64,000 nt of DNA, from contig NZ_JBHLWO010000002.1 in NCBI RefSeq assembly GCF_042432805.1, positions 1,302,001 through 1,366,000 on the forward strand, read 5' to 3'. Below are positions 17,064-26,800 of the stretch, in pieces. Under the pieces are notes generated by a model. That model was not told the DNA's origin, ran no database searches, and worked only from the letters and a program-made list of their open reading frames with translations. A program made the translations under genes and the position numbers. Source of the DNA: Olivibacter oleidegradans. Its GTDB lineage: Bacteria; Bacteroidota; Bacteroidia; Sphingobacteriales; Sphingobacteriaceae. Within the stretch, counting starts at the first letter, position 1, and each line of letters starts with the position of its first letter.

Positions 17064-17729
17064 ATGAAAACAGTAATACAGCGAAAATCACTTGCCGACG
17101 AAGTGGCATCTAAACTTCAAAAACAAATTCTTAACGGAAATTATAAATTACATGAGAAGCTTCCGATCGAATCGGAGTTAATGAAGTCTTTTGGAGTTGG
17201 TCGTTCTACTATTAGGGAAGCCGTTAAAATCTTAGTTAATTCCGGTTTATTGCGAGTACAACAAGGTATCGGTACTTTTGTGGAAAATAATCATATTCAT
17301 AAGGAGCCTATCGAACAGCGATTTAAACGGGCAGACTTTAAAGAACTGGATGAGGTTAGGCAATTGTTGGAAATGAAGATTGCGGAGAAAGCCGCAATTA
17401 ACCGAACAGAACGAGATATTATTCAGATACAAACTCATCTATATGCTCGTAAAAAAGCTGCTGATGCTGATTCGCTGGAAAACTGCATTGACGCCGACGT
17501 TAACTTTCATATTTCCATTGCAGAGGCGTCACAAAATGAGATTTTAACGGACTTATATAAAATGGTTTCGATTCATTTAAAAAATTGGTTCCATAGTATA
17601 TATTCGGATACTTCTGTTTTTAGGAATACACAGCAACTCCACGAGCAGCTTCTAAAAGATATAATTGCAGGCAACGCCAAAAAAGCTTGGAACACAGCAG
17701 CAAAAATAATCGGACACATTTCACAATAA
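17064..17729 (+). CDS. FadR-subfamily GntR transcriptional regulator
   Basis: Product of 221 aa. The N-terminal winged HTH (about 8-72) shows the GntR pattern: LPIESELMKSFGVGRSTIREAV and LRVQQGIGTFV. The C-terminal FCD domain (about 90-215) has the acid and histidine ligands expected for a metal-dependent effector pocket (DADVNFHISIAEAS, then QLHEQLLKDI). FadR-type members such as LldR and PdhR respond to lactate, pyruvate or other organic acids. Its position between the D-2-hydroxyacid dehydrogenase and an MFS transporter suggests that it controls both. A promoter and symmetric site precede it. Confidence 0.92.
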   Translation: MKTVIQRKSLADEVASKLQKQILNGNYKLHEKLPIESELMKSFGVGRSTIREAVKILVNSGLLRVQQGIGTFVENNHIHKEPIEQRFKRADFKELDEVRQLLEMKIAEKAAINRTERDIIQIQTHLYARKKAADADSLENCIDADVNFHISIAEASQNEILTDLYKMVSIHLKNWFHSIYSDTSVFRNTQQLHEQLLKDIIAGNAKKAWNTAAKIIGHISQ

Positions 17730-17760
17730 TCAAAAATCTCTAATTCTCCAATCTAAAAAA

Positions 17761-18978
17761 ATGAAAACGCTTACCAATAGCACGCTTGATTCTGACGTAA
17801 GAAAAACAGTTTATTCAATCCTCTTTACCATTAGTTTCACGCATTTATTAAATGATATGATCCAGTCGGTAATCCCTGCAATCTATCCATTAATAAAGAG
17901 CAATTTCCATTTATCATTTACACAAATCGGAATGATAACTTTTACATTTCAGCTAACCGCTTCTCTATTGCAACCTTTTGTAGGCTATTACACCGATCGA
18001 ACTCCACGTCCTTATTCGCTTGCAATCGGCATGGCGTTTACGCTGTTTGGCCTGATCTTATTATCAACAGCTAACGGATTCATTCCCATACTAATAGCAG
18101 TAAGTTTAATTGGAATGGGATCTTCTGTATTTCATCCTGAATCTTCCAGAGTGGCACACTTAGCGTCTGGTGGAAAAAAAGGATTGGCGCAATCTATTTT
18201 TCAACTGGGCGGTAATGCCGGCAGTGCCATTGGTCCATTGTTGGCTGCCTTAATAGTAGTTCCTTATGGACAACTTAATATTATTTGGTTTGCCTTGGCG
18301 GCTATTTTGGCTATCATAGTTCTTTTGCAAATCGGGAAATGGTATAAAGAACATCTGTATCTAAAAAGCGTCAAATCGGGTAAAACAACAATAAGCACAC
18401 CTGTTTTTTCTAAGAAACGTATTCTCACAGCGCTCGGGATCCTGCTTGTCTTAATATTCTCTAAATATTTCTACATGGCTAGTATGACCAGTTATTTTAC
18501 GTTCTACCTAATTGAGAAATTTCATCTTAGTGTACAACAATCTCAACTGTACTTATTTGCTTTTCTAGCATCTGTAGCAGCTGGTACAATGATTGGGGGG
18601 CCCTTGGGAGATCGCTTTGGAAGAAAGTATATTATCTGGATATCCATATTAGGGGCTGCTCCCTTTACGCTGCTTCTACCTTTTGCAAATTTATTCTGGA
18701 CAGGTATTTTAGCCGTACTTATAGGGGTAATTATATCATCGGCTTTTTCGGCAATTTTAGTCTATGCTACAGACTTAGTTCCTGACAAAGTTGGTATGAT
18801 TGCAGGTCTTTTTTTCGGATTTGCCTTCGGGATGGGCGGTGTAGGATCGGCTTTATTGGGGTGGTTAGCCGATCATACAAGTATCAATTATGTATTTAAA
18901 ATATGTGCCTTTTTGCCGCTAATAGGAATTATAACAGGTTTTCTCCCGAATGTAGAAAGTCAACGCAAAAGGTCGTGA
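17761..18978 (+). CDS. MFS transporter, fosmidomycin-resistance (Fsr) type
   Basis: Product of 405 aa with about 12 transmembrane segments. Family-typical stretches are ISFTHLLNDMIQSVIPAIYP at the first helix, QLTASLLQPFVGYYTDRTPRP, GMGSSVFHPESSRVA and FQLGGNAGSAIGPLLAA. The Fsr family is known as drug exporters, but several relatives sit in catabolic clusters. Here it is 31 bases downstream of a FadR-type regulator, most likely in one operon, facing a hydroxyacid dehydrogenase. A role in organic-acid movement is therefore as likely as drug efflux. The final codons form the stem of the terminator. Confidence 0.9.
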   Translation: MKTLTNSTLDSDVRKTVYSILFTISFTHLLNDMIQSVIPAIYPLIKSNFHLSFTQIGMITFTFQLTASLLQPFVGYYTDRTPRPYSLAIGMAFTLFGLILLSTANGFIPILIAVSLIGMGSSVFHPESSRVAHLASGGKKGLAQSIFQLGGNAGSAIGPLLAALIVVPYGQLNIIWFALAAILAIIVLLQIGKWYKEHLYLKSVKSGKTTISTPVFSKKRILTALGILLVLIFSKYFYMASMTSYFTFYLIEKFHLSVQQSQLYLFAFLASVAAGTMIGGPLGDRFGRKYIIWISILGAAPFTLLLPFANLFWTGILAVLIGVIISSAFSAILVYATDLVPDKVGMIAGLFFGFAFGMGGVGSALLGWLADHTSINYVFKICAFLPLIGIITGFLPNVESQRKRS

Positions 18979-18998
18979 TAACCTTTTGCGCATTTTTT
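18964..18998 (+). terminator. Rho-independent terminator overlapping MFS stop codon
   Basis: The stem CGCAAAAGGT (18964-18973) pairs with ACCTTTTGCG (18981-18990) around a 7-base loop, followed by CATTTTTTT. The stop codon TGA (18976-18978) lies in the loop, so the last codons double as terminator stem. Confidence 0.8.
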
Positions 18999-19074
18999 TA
19001 CGCTTTTCTGTGTACTTTATGTATATACAGCTATTGTTGTTAATACCTAGTTTTACCCATAACAATAAAGTATT

Positions 19075-19380
19075 ATGGGAAACTTTGTCGCACTCAATGA
19101 CTTTGCTGATCATCTTAAAAGGTTTTTTCTACAACACCCGGAAAGATTGCCGAAAGGAATAGATATAAAGAATCTGGAAGTTAAACCTTTTCAAAACGCT
19201 TGGATAGACAAGCGCCTGACGTCAGACTATGAATATGTACGTTATATGGATGTATTATTTTATGGAAATGAAAGTACGGTTGACAATCATTTTCATAGTT
19301 TTATTATTACCTACTCTTGTGATAAACATGTTATAGAAGTCACGAAAATGGAGTTTTACAACAACTTAACATCTGCCTAA
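19075..19380 (+). CDS. Hypothetical protein, 101 aa
   Basis: I do not recognise this protein. It is soluble, without signal peptide or membrane segment. It opens with a helical part (ALNDFADHLKRFFLQHPERL) and continues with beta-rich, aromatic sequence (YEYVRYMDVLFYGN, HSFIITYSC). The ATG at 19075 is the first in frame, and a clear terminator follows the stop at 19407-19436, which supports a real, separately transcribed gene. It lies between a transporter operon and a convergent small gene; neither suggests a function. Confidence 0.55.
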   Translation: MGNFVALNDFADHLKRFFLQHPERLPKGIDIKNLEVKPFQNAWIDKRLTSDYEYVRYMDVLFYGNESTVDNHFHSFIITYSCDKHVIEVTKMEFYNNLTSA

Positions 19381-19406
19381 TATTTTTTATATCACCAACC
19401 AACCTT

Positions 19407-19436
19407 AAAATCCCGGTATTATATCCGGGATTTTTT
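19407..19436. terminator. Terminator between convergent small genes
   Basis: AAAATCCCGG (19407-19416) pairs with CCGGGATTTT (19425-19434) around an 8-base loop, followed by further T. It lies between the ends of the 101-aa gene (19380) and the 72-aa gene (19457) and may serve both. Confidence 0.8.
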
Positions 19437-19456
19437 GATTATCAGGTTAAAAACAG

Positions 19457-19675
19457 CTATTCTTCGTACATACGAATAGCGTGAATACCAATCTTCCCTA
19501 ATTCATTGATGACTTCCAGATAATTTATGCCAATACCGTTTATTATTAACAGTTTATAAATGGATTCGATATCGAGCCTCCAATGATTTAGGCCTTTAAT
19601 ATTTTCTAACGCGCTCAGTAGTTTGTTCTTAATAAGAGGCGTTTGAATATCAGTCTTGAATATTAAAGTCTCCAT
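19457..19675 (-). CDS. Small protein with HMA/ferredoxin-like fold pattern, no metal-binding cysteines
   Basis: Product of 72 aa. Alternating segments METLIFKTDI, a helix LIKNKLLSALENI, strands HWRLDI and YKLLII, a helix YLEVINELGKIG and a strand IHAIRMYEE fit the beta-alpha-beta-beta-alpha-beta order of heavy-metal-associated domains. The CxxC copper motif is absent, so it is unlikely to carry metal. Similar cysteine-free copies exist in Bacteroidota, but I know of no assigned function. It lies 36 bases downstream of the antiporter end on the same strand as that gene, so co-transcription is possible. Confidence 0.55.
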   Translation of the reverse strand: METLIFKTDIQTPLIKNKLLSALENIKGLNHWRLDIESIYKLLIINGIGINYLEVINELGKIGIHAIRMYEE

Positions 19676-19711
19676 AATTAAAATTTATGTTACCAAATGC
19701 TTATTTACGAG

Positions 19712-21988
19712 CTAGGGTTTTAGAATAAGTACAGAAGGAGTTTCAGCCAACCAGACACTTCTTGATTCAACTGCCTTCTTCCAGCTATCCAGACTAACGA
19801 GCAGCAAATCTTTCTGGCCCAATAATGCCTTATTCATCGTTCTTTCGTCTATTACTGACAGGTGATTTGATGCTACCACATCAATCGCTCTGATAGCTTC
19901 TTTAAACTCAATATTCTGTTTAATGACACCTGCAATATCCATGATATAAATCTTGACGCCGCCATTCTGTATAAGTTTCTGAATATAAATCAATAGGAAG
20001 CTATCACTCAAGGAGAATATTGGCACGATCACTTCTTTTATTTCCCTTAATTGTTTGTCAATCAATATGCCTGTCGGAATTTTCGAGTGCTTCAATATAT
20101 ACTTGGTTCGTTCGTCGAATACACCAAAAGAAAAAAAGTTACCTTTCGTTTTAAACGTCTCATATAACCTTTCGGGATTTACAACGGTAGAGGTGAGCCC
20201 CAATATCCGACCTAACAATGTGCCTTCAAATACAGATTTGCCAACACCAACTAAGAGTAGATCAAATTCGCCTTTGTTGGCTGTTTCTATAATATCATCA
20301 TCGATATTATCTGAAGGCTTGAACAGTGAAACAACGGACTGCCCTAACTCCTTTGACTCAGATTCTATTGGCGCAAAGCTTTCTTTTTCATATTCGAATG
20401 CGTTGAATTGATTCAATTCGTTTGCAATGGAAAGATGTAATGCTGTAACACTTACCGTATCTTTTGTTTTTCTAGTTAGACTATTGGCTAGTCGTACGAG
20501 CAGACGACCTGTTAGTGGATTACCAAAGGCGATCAGAATATTGTATTTATCAACCTGTAATGCCGGAAGTGAATTCTCCTCCTGCTTATCCTTAAAAAAA
20601 TAGTTAATAAATGCTAGAGAAGGGCCTGTCATAAAGGTAGTAACCAGGGCCATAAGTACCAACATAGCAAAAACTTCGGGAGAAAGCACGCCAAGATCAT
20701 ATCCAATATTAAGTGCTACAAGCTCCATTAATCCACGCGTATTCATTAATGCACCTATTGTCAGGCTTCCTTTCCAACTTTGCCCTACAAATCTTGCGGC
20801 TATTGCGCTTCCCGCAAACTTCCCTACTACAGCTACTAAAATGAAAACAAGGCACAACCCCCATAGCTCGGGTTCATTTAACAGTCCTATTTGCGTACGC
20901 AAACCGGTAAAAACGAAAAAAAGAGGTAGCAAGAGGACAAGGGCTAAGTCCTCTACCTTTTCAATAAAGATGTTTCTGAAATTTATATTAGCGGGCATGA
21001 TTACGCCTGCCATAAAGGCTCCAAATAGGGCATGGATGCCGATCACTTCTGTGCTCCAAGAGGATAACAGTAAGATTACGAAAAAGATACCTACGATTGG
21101 CTTGCTTAAACTCTCTTTAGTGGAATAAAGATCTCCTATTCTCTTTAAAAAAGGTCTAACAAATTTTAGCATGAGTGCTACATAAGCTACAGATAATAAA
21201 ATAGTGTAAAGGGCGCTAGCAAGGGAACCTGCCTTCACAATAGCAATTACAGCCGCGAGTATACACCAGGCCGTTATATCATCAGCTGCGGCACATGTAA
21301 TGGCCATAGCACCTAATTTGGTTTTTGAAAGTCCACGCTCTTGCACAATCCGAGCTAATACGGGGAAAGCAGTAATGCTCATGGAGATACCAATAAACAG
21401 TGCATAAGAAATGAAATTGACACCCTCAGGTGCTGTTTCCTGATAAATGAAATAGGCCAACGCAACGCCGAGGGCGAAAGGAAAAATTATACTGGCGTGA
21501 CTCACTACTACAGCTTCATGCGCTTTGTTTCTTAAAATGCCTAAATCAAGTTCCATCCCCACAACAAACATAAAAAGTATAAGACCGATCTGGCTCATAA
21601 TACCTAGATTCCCCAGTGAGCTTGCGGGAAAAAGAACCGCTGAAAAATCTGGAAAATAGGCGCCTAACAATGAAGGTCCTAATACGATCCCGGCGATTAT
21701 TTCACCAATTACGCTCGGCTGACCAATTTTTCTACACATATAGCCAAAGCATCTAGCAACCAGTATAATGGCGATGATCTGTAATAATAAAGTGGCTAAC
21801 GGATAAGAAAAGTTATATTTTAATGAATCGATAAAGTGACTCCAGGCTGAGCCTGAAACTCCTATCTGTTCCACTTTTACATTTTTTTCAAATTCTAAGT
21901 TAGCACCTTGAATGATCAGCAAGTAGATGAACAGAGAAAAGCCCCCAATACTCACCACGTAAAATACGAAATCTTTATATCGCCTCAT
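19712..21988 (-). CDS. CPA2-family cation/proton antiporter with C-terminal cytoplasmic domain
   Basis: Product of 758 aa. An N-terminal membrane helix (about 8-26) is followed by a linker, and about 12 further helices (70-465) form the Na+/H+ exchanger domain: GQPSVIGEIIAGIVLGPSLLG, FMFVVGMELDL, AFPVLARIV, and AADDITAW with the likely ion-binding acidic pair. The last ~280 residues are soluble, with nucleotide/USP-like segments such as FDLLLVGVGKS. This matches the KefB/YjbQ-like group that exchanges K+ or Na+ for protons across the inner membrane. The gene is single, with no TrkA-N sequence recognised. Confidence 0.9.
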   Translation of the reverse strand: MRRYKDFVFYVVSIGGFSLFIYLLIIQGANLEFEKNVKVEQIGVSGSAWSHFIDSLKYNFSYPLATLLLQIIAIILVARCFGYMCRKIGQPSVIGEIIAGIVLGPSLLGAYFPDFSAVLFPASSLGNLGIMSQIGLILFMFVVGMELDLGILRNKAHEAVVVSHASIIFPFALGVALAYFIYQETAPEGVNFISYALFIGISMSITAFPVLARIVQERGLSKTKLGAMAITCAAADDITAWCILAAVIAIVKAGSLASALYTILLSVAYVALMLKFVRPFLKRIGDLYSTKESLSKPIVGIFFVILLLSSWSTEVIGIHALFGAFMAGVIMPANINFRNIFIEKVEDLALVLLLPLFFVFTGLRTQIGLLNEPELWGLCLVFILVAVVGKFAGSAIAARFVGQSWKGSLTIGALMNTRGLMELVALNIGYDLGVLSPEVFAMLVLMALVTTFMTGPSLAFINYFFKDKQEENSLPALQVDKYNILIAFGNPLTGRLLVRLANSLTRKTKDTVSVTALHLSIANELNQFNAFEYEKESFAPIESESKELGQSVVSLFKPSDNIDDDIIETANKGEFDLLLVGVGKSVFEGTLLGRILGLTSTVVNPERLYETFKTKGNFFSFGVFDERTKYILKHSKIPTGILIDKQLREIKEVIVPIFSLSDSFLLIYIQKLIQNGGVKIYIMDIAGVIKQNIEFKEAIRAIDVVASNHLSVIDERTMNKALLGQKDLLLVSLDSWKKAVESRSVWLAETPSVLILKP

Positions 21989-22092
21989 TATGAAAATTTT
22001 TAAAGTACTTTTACGAATTTAGAACTTAGGTATCCTTTATGAAAGCGCTGACAGTCTATTCTGTAACCAACGAGAAATAAAATGTAATAAAG

Positions 22093-22797
22093 TTAAGCGC
22101 CGAACATCGCAAGAAAATCTTTACGATAATGTTCATTCAAGGAGAAGACAAAAGACTTGGATCCTACTAATAGGGTAACCTGATTATGGGTAAAGGCATG
22201 TACACACCGAGTGGCAATAATTGTCTGTCGGTTGATGCGCACAAAAGCGTCTCGCGGAAGAAGCTTAACGAGTTGTTCAAATGAAATATTTTTTAACGTT
22301 ACTTCCCTTCCATCGTCATAGATCACCCTCTTGTCTCTTTTATCAACTTCAGAGACCACAATAAATGCAATCATTGCAAAGTGTAATAGTATTTTCCCTT
22401 TATTGCTGTTCAACTGGACGTACTGGGGAAGCTCTTCCCGTTGGAGGAAATTATATGATTTATCAAAAGCTTTTTTTAATCGATCAAACTGAATAGGTTT
22501 TATAATGTAGTCTACAGCATCCAATTCATAGGCTTCGGCGGCAAATTCTTTATAAGCGGTAGTAAATATGATGGCTTTTCCTTCCAGTTTACCGGCCAAC
22601 TCCATTCCGTTCATTTGCGGCATTTCAATATCGAGGACGCATACATTAAAATCCAGCTGATCAACCTCTTCTAGCATTCGCAAAGGGTTATTAAATGCCT
22701 TGACAACTTCAACATTACTAAACCCTTCGCAAATCGATCGCAAGTACCGAAGTGCGGGCAGCTCATCATCCAATAAAATACACCTTAATTCCTTCAC
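22093..22797 (-). CDS. LytTR-type response regulator
   Basis: Product of 234 aa. The receiver (1-118) keeps the acidic pair Asp10-Asp11, phosphoacceptor Asp56 in VLDIEMP, the Thr in FTTAY and the Lys in IIKPIQ. The C-terminal LytTR DNA-binding domain (about 130-232) includes RDAFVRINRQTIIATR, the family's conserved centre. It is a complete, probably phosphorylated regulator. Its start overlaps the sensor kinase stop by four bases (22794-22797), so the two are translationally coupled. The target genes are not evident nearby. Confidence 0.93.
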   Translation of the reverse strand: MKELRCILLDDELPALRYLRSICEGFSNVEVVKAFNNPLRMLEEVDQLDFNVCVLDIEMPQMNGMELAGKLEGKAIIFTTAYKEFAAEAYELDAVDYIIKPIQFDRLKKAFDKSYNFLQREELPQYVQLNSNKGKILLHFAMIAFIVVSEVDKRDKRVIYDDGREVTLKNISFEQLVKLLPRDAFVRINRQTIIATRCVHAFTHNQVTLLVGSKSFVFSLNEHYRKDFLAMFGA

Positions 22798-23537
22798 AGT
22801 ATTTTTATTCTTAGTTCGGTAATGAAAATTCCATTATTTATCGATTCCTTACAAGAATACCCTCCTTCGCCGTAAACAGAAGAAAGCTGATCTAAATAGA
22901 TCGTATTTCCTAATCCTCCCTTCGTATTTAACGGTACCGGCAAATCATTGATTTTATTAGCTACCTGCAGTACAAACCAGGAATCATTTTCAAAAGAGAA
23001 GCTGACGCTTATAAAGGCGTTGTCACTTTGAAGATCGGCATGTTTAAAAGCATTTTCTATGGGATTTATAAATGTCAGCGGTGCGATTACAGCTTGGTTG
23101 CAACGGGGATCTCCCTCGTCTATTCTATTCTTTATGCGTATATCGAACAACGGACTCGTTTTTAATCGATTTATCTCAATAAAATTGCGTGCAAACGCTA
23201 TCTCTTCCTTTATCGTTACTAAACGTCCGTCGGTGTCATATAAAATATAGTCTAACACGCCTGATAGTTTATCCAAGGCATAGTAGCTTTGGTAAGCATG
23301 TGATTGGATCGCATTCAGAGCATTTCTGAATAGATGAGGATTCAGCTTATACCGAAGCTGCTCTGCATGAACGCCTGTGTATTTTTTTTCAATTTCTTCA
23401 TACTTCGTCTTTAACCTCAAATTTTCCTCCTTTAATTGCTCCTGGTTTTTCCACAAAAACAATAATACAATAATGGATGCCAGTAGCAAAATGGCTAAAC
23501 CTATAGTGGAAACCAAATATATTGTATCGGTTATCAT
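22794..23537 (-). CDS. LytS-type sensor histidine kinase
   Basis: Product of 247 aa from ATG 23537; a TTG six codons upstream is also in frame. One membrane helix (about 8-29) is followed by a coiled coil and then the His_kinase domain: the phosphoacceptor is His68 in LNPHLF. The ATP-binding half has the N box IENAFKHA and a Gly-rich GGLGNTI. There is no extracellular sensor domain, so the stimulus is sensed in the membrane or through partners. The next gene, overlapping by four bases, is its LytTR regulator. The 307-base region upstream is shared with purL on the other strand. Confidence 0.92.
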   Translation of the reverse strand: MITDTIYLVSTIGLAILLLASIIVLLFLWKNQEQLKEENLRLKTKYEEIEKKYTGVHAEQLRYKLNPHLFRNALNAIQSHAYQSYYALDKLSGVLDYILYDTDGRLVTIKEEIAFARNFIEINRLKTSPLFDIRIKNRIDEGDPRCNQAVIAPLTFINPIENAFKHADLQSDNAFISVSFSFENDSWFVLQVANKINDLPVPLNTKGGLGNTIYLDQLSSVYGEGGYSCKESINNGIFITELRIKIL

Positions 23538-23795
23538 GAGTTTCAAAATACACAAATAATAAAAGGCTAATATATTCTATTTCCCGAAAAAATCAGGTGA
23601 ATAACTAAAAGCAATATTGCATGGAACCGCGACTGTAGATGTAAAAGTGAATTTCTTATCATTTTACATTTTACTTACAAAATTAAAAACGGACAAATTC
23701 ATGTTTAATTTCCTTTAACTTGATGATTTTATTTCTATTAGAACTTTTTCAGGCTAGAATACTTGCGGGATACGGTTTGCTATCTCTTTCTTACA

Positions 23796-23826
23796 TTGCA
23801 TTTAAAAGCAATTTTGCCTAATTTTG
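23796..23826 (+). promoter_or_regulatory. Bacteroidota-type promoter of purL
   Basis: TTG at 23796-23798, 20 bases, then TAATTTTG at 23819-23826. Transcription would start near 23833, about 12 bases before the start codon. The rest of the 307-base spacer back to 23538 holds no gene and no purine riboswitch that I can recognise. Confidence 0.65.
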
Positions 23827-23844
23827 CGGCACGTATAAAACATC

Positions 23845-26800
23845 ATGATTTACTTCTTCAAAAACCCTCACCACACCATTTTTGCTTTACAAATAGAACG
23901 GCCAATAACAGCCAATGAAACAGCTAAACTAATATGGCTTTTTGGTGGAGCTGAATTACATACAGGCGAAAGTCTGGAAGGTTCTTTTATCGGCCCTCGG
24001 GCTACCATGATAACGCCTTGGAGTACGAATGCAGTGGAGATAACGCAAAATATGGGAATTTCCGATATTCTTCGAATAGAGGAATTTAAGGAGGTTAGCC
24101 CTGATTTTACTGACTTTGACCACATGCTATTGCAAAAATATAATGGATTAAGTCAAGACATCTTCACGGTTCGTTTAAAACCCGAACCTATATTAGAAGT
24201 AGAAGATATAGCAGCCTATAATCAAAAGGAGGGCCTTTCTTTAAGTGATGAGGAGGTTGACTACCTTAATGCGTTGGCTAAAAAACTCGGCAGAAAACTT
24301 ACGGATTCTGAAGTGTTTGGTTTTTCTCAAGTTAACTCGGAACACTGTCGACATAAAATATTTAATGGTACTTTTATAATTGACGGCGTAGAACAACCGA
24401 CTTCTTTATTTAAGTTGATCAGAAAAACCTCTGAGAAGAACCCAAATGATATCGTTTCTGCTTATAAGGATAACGTGGCTTTTATAAAGGGGCCTAAATT
24501 ACAACAATTCGCCCCGCTACGAGCTGATCAACCTGACTATTACGCCATCAAAGAGTTCAACTCAGTCATTTCCCTTAAAGCGGAGACTCATAACTTCCCC
24601 ACAACCGTTGAACCTTTCAATGGAGCAGCAACAGGCTCTGGAGGCGAAATAAGAGACCGTCTCGCAGGAGGACAGGGTTCTTTGCCGTTGGCCGGAACTG
24701 CTGTATATATGACTGCGTTCTCGCGTTTGGAGGAGAATAGACCTTGGGAAAAAGCCATGGAAGAGCGGGATTGGCTTTATCAAACGCCAATGGATATCTT
24801 AATAAAAGCATCCAATGGCGCATCTGATTTCGGAAATAAATTCGGCCAGCCTCTTATCGCGGGTTCTGTTCTTACTTTTGAACATGAGGAGGATGCTCGT
24901 AAGCTAGGTTTCGATAAAGTAATTATGCTGGCTGGGGGAGTTGGATATGGTAAAGAAGAACAATCAAAAAAAATGCAGCCTAGCCCAGGTGATAAAATTG
25001 TTGTACTAGGTGGCGAAAACTATCGTATCGGAATGGGCGGTGCAGCAGTTTCTTCAGCTGATACAGGGGCTTTTGGCTCCGGTATTGAATTAAATGCTAT
25101 TCAACGATCCAACCCGGAAATGCAAAAGAGAGCTGCAAACGCAATTCGTGGCTTAGTTGAGAGCGATCATAACACCATTGTTTCTATACATGATCACGGT
25201 GCCGGTGGTCACTTAAATTGTCTTTCCGAGTTAATTGAAAGTACGGGAGGACAAATTGATCTAGATCAACTTCCTGTGGGCGATCCTACTTTGTCTGCAA
25301 AGGAAATTATCGGCAACGAATCACAGGAACGTATGGGCTTGGTTATTGCTGAAGAACATCTGCAAATGCTAAAGAAAATTGCCGACCGCGAACGTTCACC
25401 AATCTATACAGTAGGTCAGGTCACAGGCGATTACCGTTTTACCATCGCTTCTTCAAGCAATGGATCCAAACCGATGGATTTAGCTTTAAACGATATGTTC
25501 GGTAGTTCGCCAAAAACAATTATGGAAGATAAAACCGTAAAAAGGGTATATCGGGATCTTTCCTACAGCGAGACTCATTTGGACCAATACCTCCATCAGT
25601 TATTACAACTCGAAGCAGTGGCCTGCAAAGATTGGTTAACAAACAAAGTAGACAGATGTGTCGGTGGACGAGTGGCTAAACAGCAATGTGCGGGTCCTCT
25701 TCAATTACCTTTAAACAACTGCGGCGTCATGGCCCTTGACTACCAAGGAAAAGACGGTGTGGCAACATCGGTGGGCCATGCTCCCCTATCTGCGCTAATC
25801 AATGCAGCGGCAGGCAGTCGTAATGCGGTAGCTGAATCATTATCCAATATAATTTGGGCACCGCTAAAGGATGGGCTACAAAGTGTTTCGTTGTCCGCAA
25901 ACTGGATGTGGCCATGTAAAAATGATGGTGAAGATGCTCGTTTGTATGAAGCTGTCAAAGCTTGCTCTGATTTTGCTATTGATTTAGGTATCAACATACC
26001 GACAGGAAAGGATTCGCTTTCTATGAAGCAAAAATACTCGAATGGCGAAGTAATAGCACCTGGAACAGTTATCATATCTGCAGCTGCGCATTGCGTTGAC
26101 ATCACTGCCGTCGTAGAACCTGTATTGCAAAAAAATAAAGGGGCAATTTATTATATAAACCTTTCCGGAGATAAACCTAAATTGGGCGGATCATCCTTCG
26201 CTCAAATTTTAAACTGTATAGGTAACGATACACCTGACATAATTGATCCTAACGCATTTAAAGAAGGATTCAATGCCGTACAGGAACTTATAAAATCCGG
26301 AAAGATACATGCAGGGCATGACATTGGAAGTGGCGGCTTGATCACCACGCTGTTGGAGATGTGCTTTGCCGATCGTCACCTTGGAGCTCAAATTGATTTA
26401 TCCGCTTTAGAAGAACAAGATAGTATCAAACTTCTGTTTGCAGAGAATGTGGGTGTAGTTTTTCAAGCGGATGAGTCTATTGAACTCGAGTTGAACAATA
26501 AAGGGGTGACCTTCCATAAGATCGGTCAGGTAAGCGATCAAGCGGTCTTAGAATTAACAAACAACGGTTCGAAATGGTCCTTTGACATAGATGAACTGCG
26601 AGATGTCTGGTTTAGAACTTCTTATCTGCTTGATCAAAAACAAAGTGGTGAGCAAAAGGCTACCGAGCGTTTCAAAAACTATAAAAACCATATACTGAAA
26701 TATTCGTTTCCCAAGCATTTTGATGGTAAAAAACCACAAATTGATAATACCAAACCTAGACCAAAAGCTGCAGTGATTCGTGAAAAGGGAAGTAACTCGG

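Noticed and set aside
23538..23844. Purine riboswitch upstream of purL
   Set aside because: No conserved purine-aptamer core was recognised, and the promoter leaves only about 12 bases of leader.
25740..26105. 121-codon minus-strand reading frame within purL
   Set aside because: Shadow of a well-supported gene.
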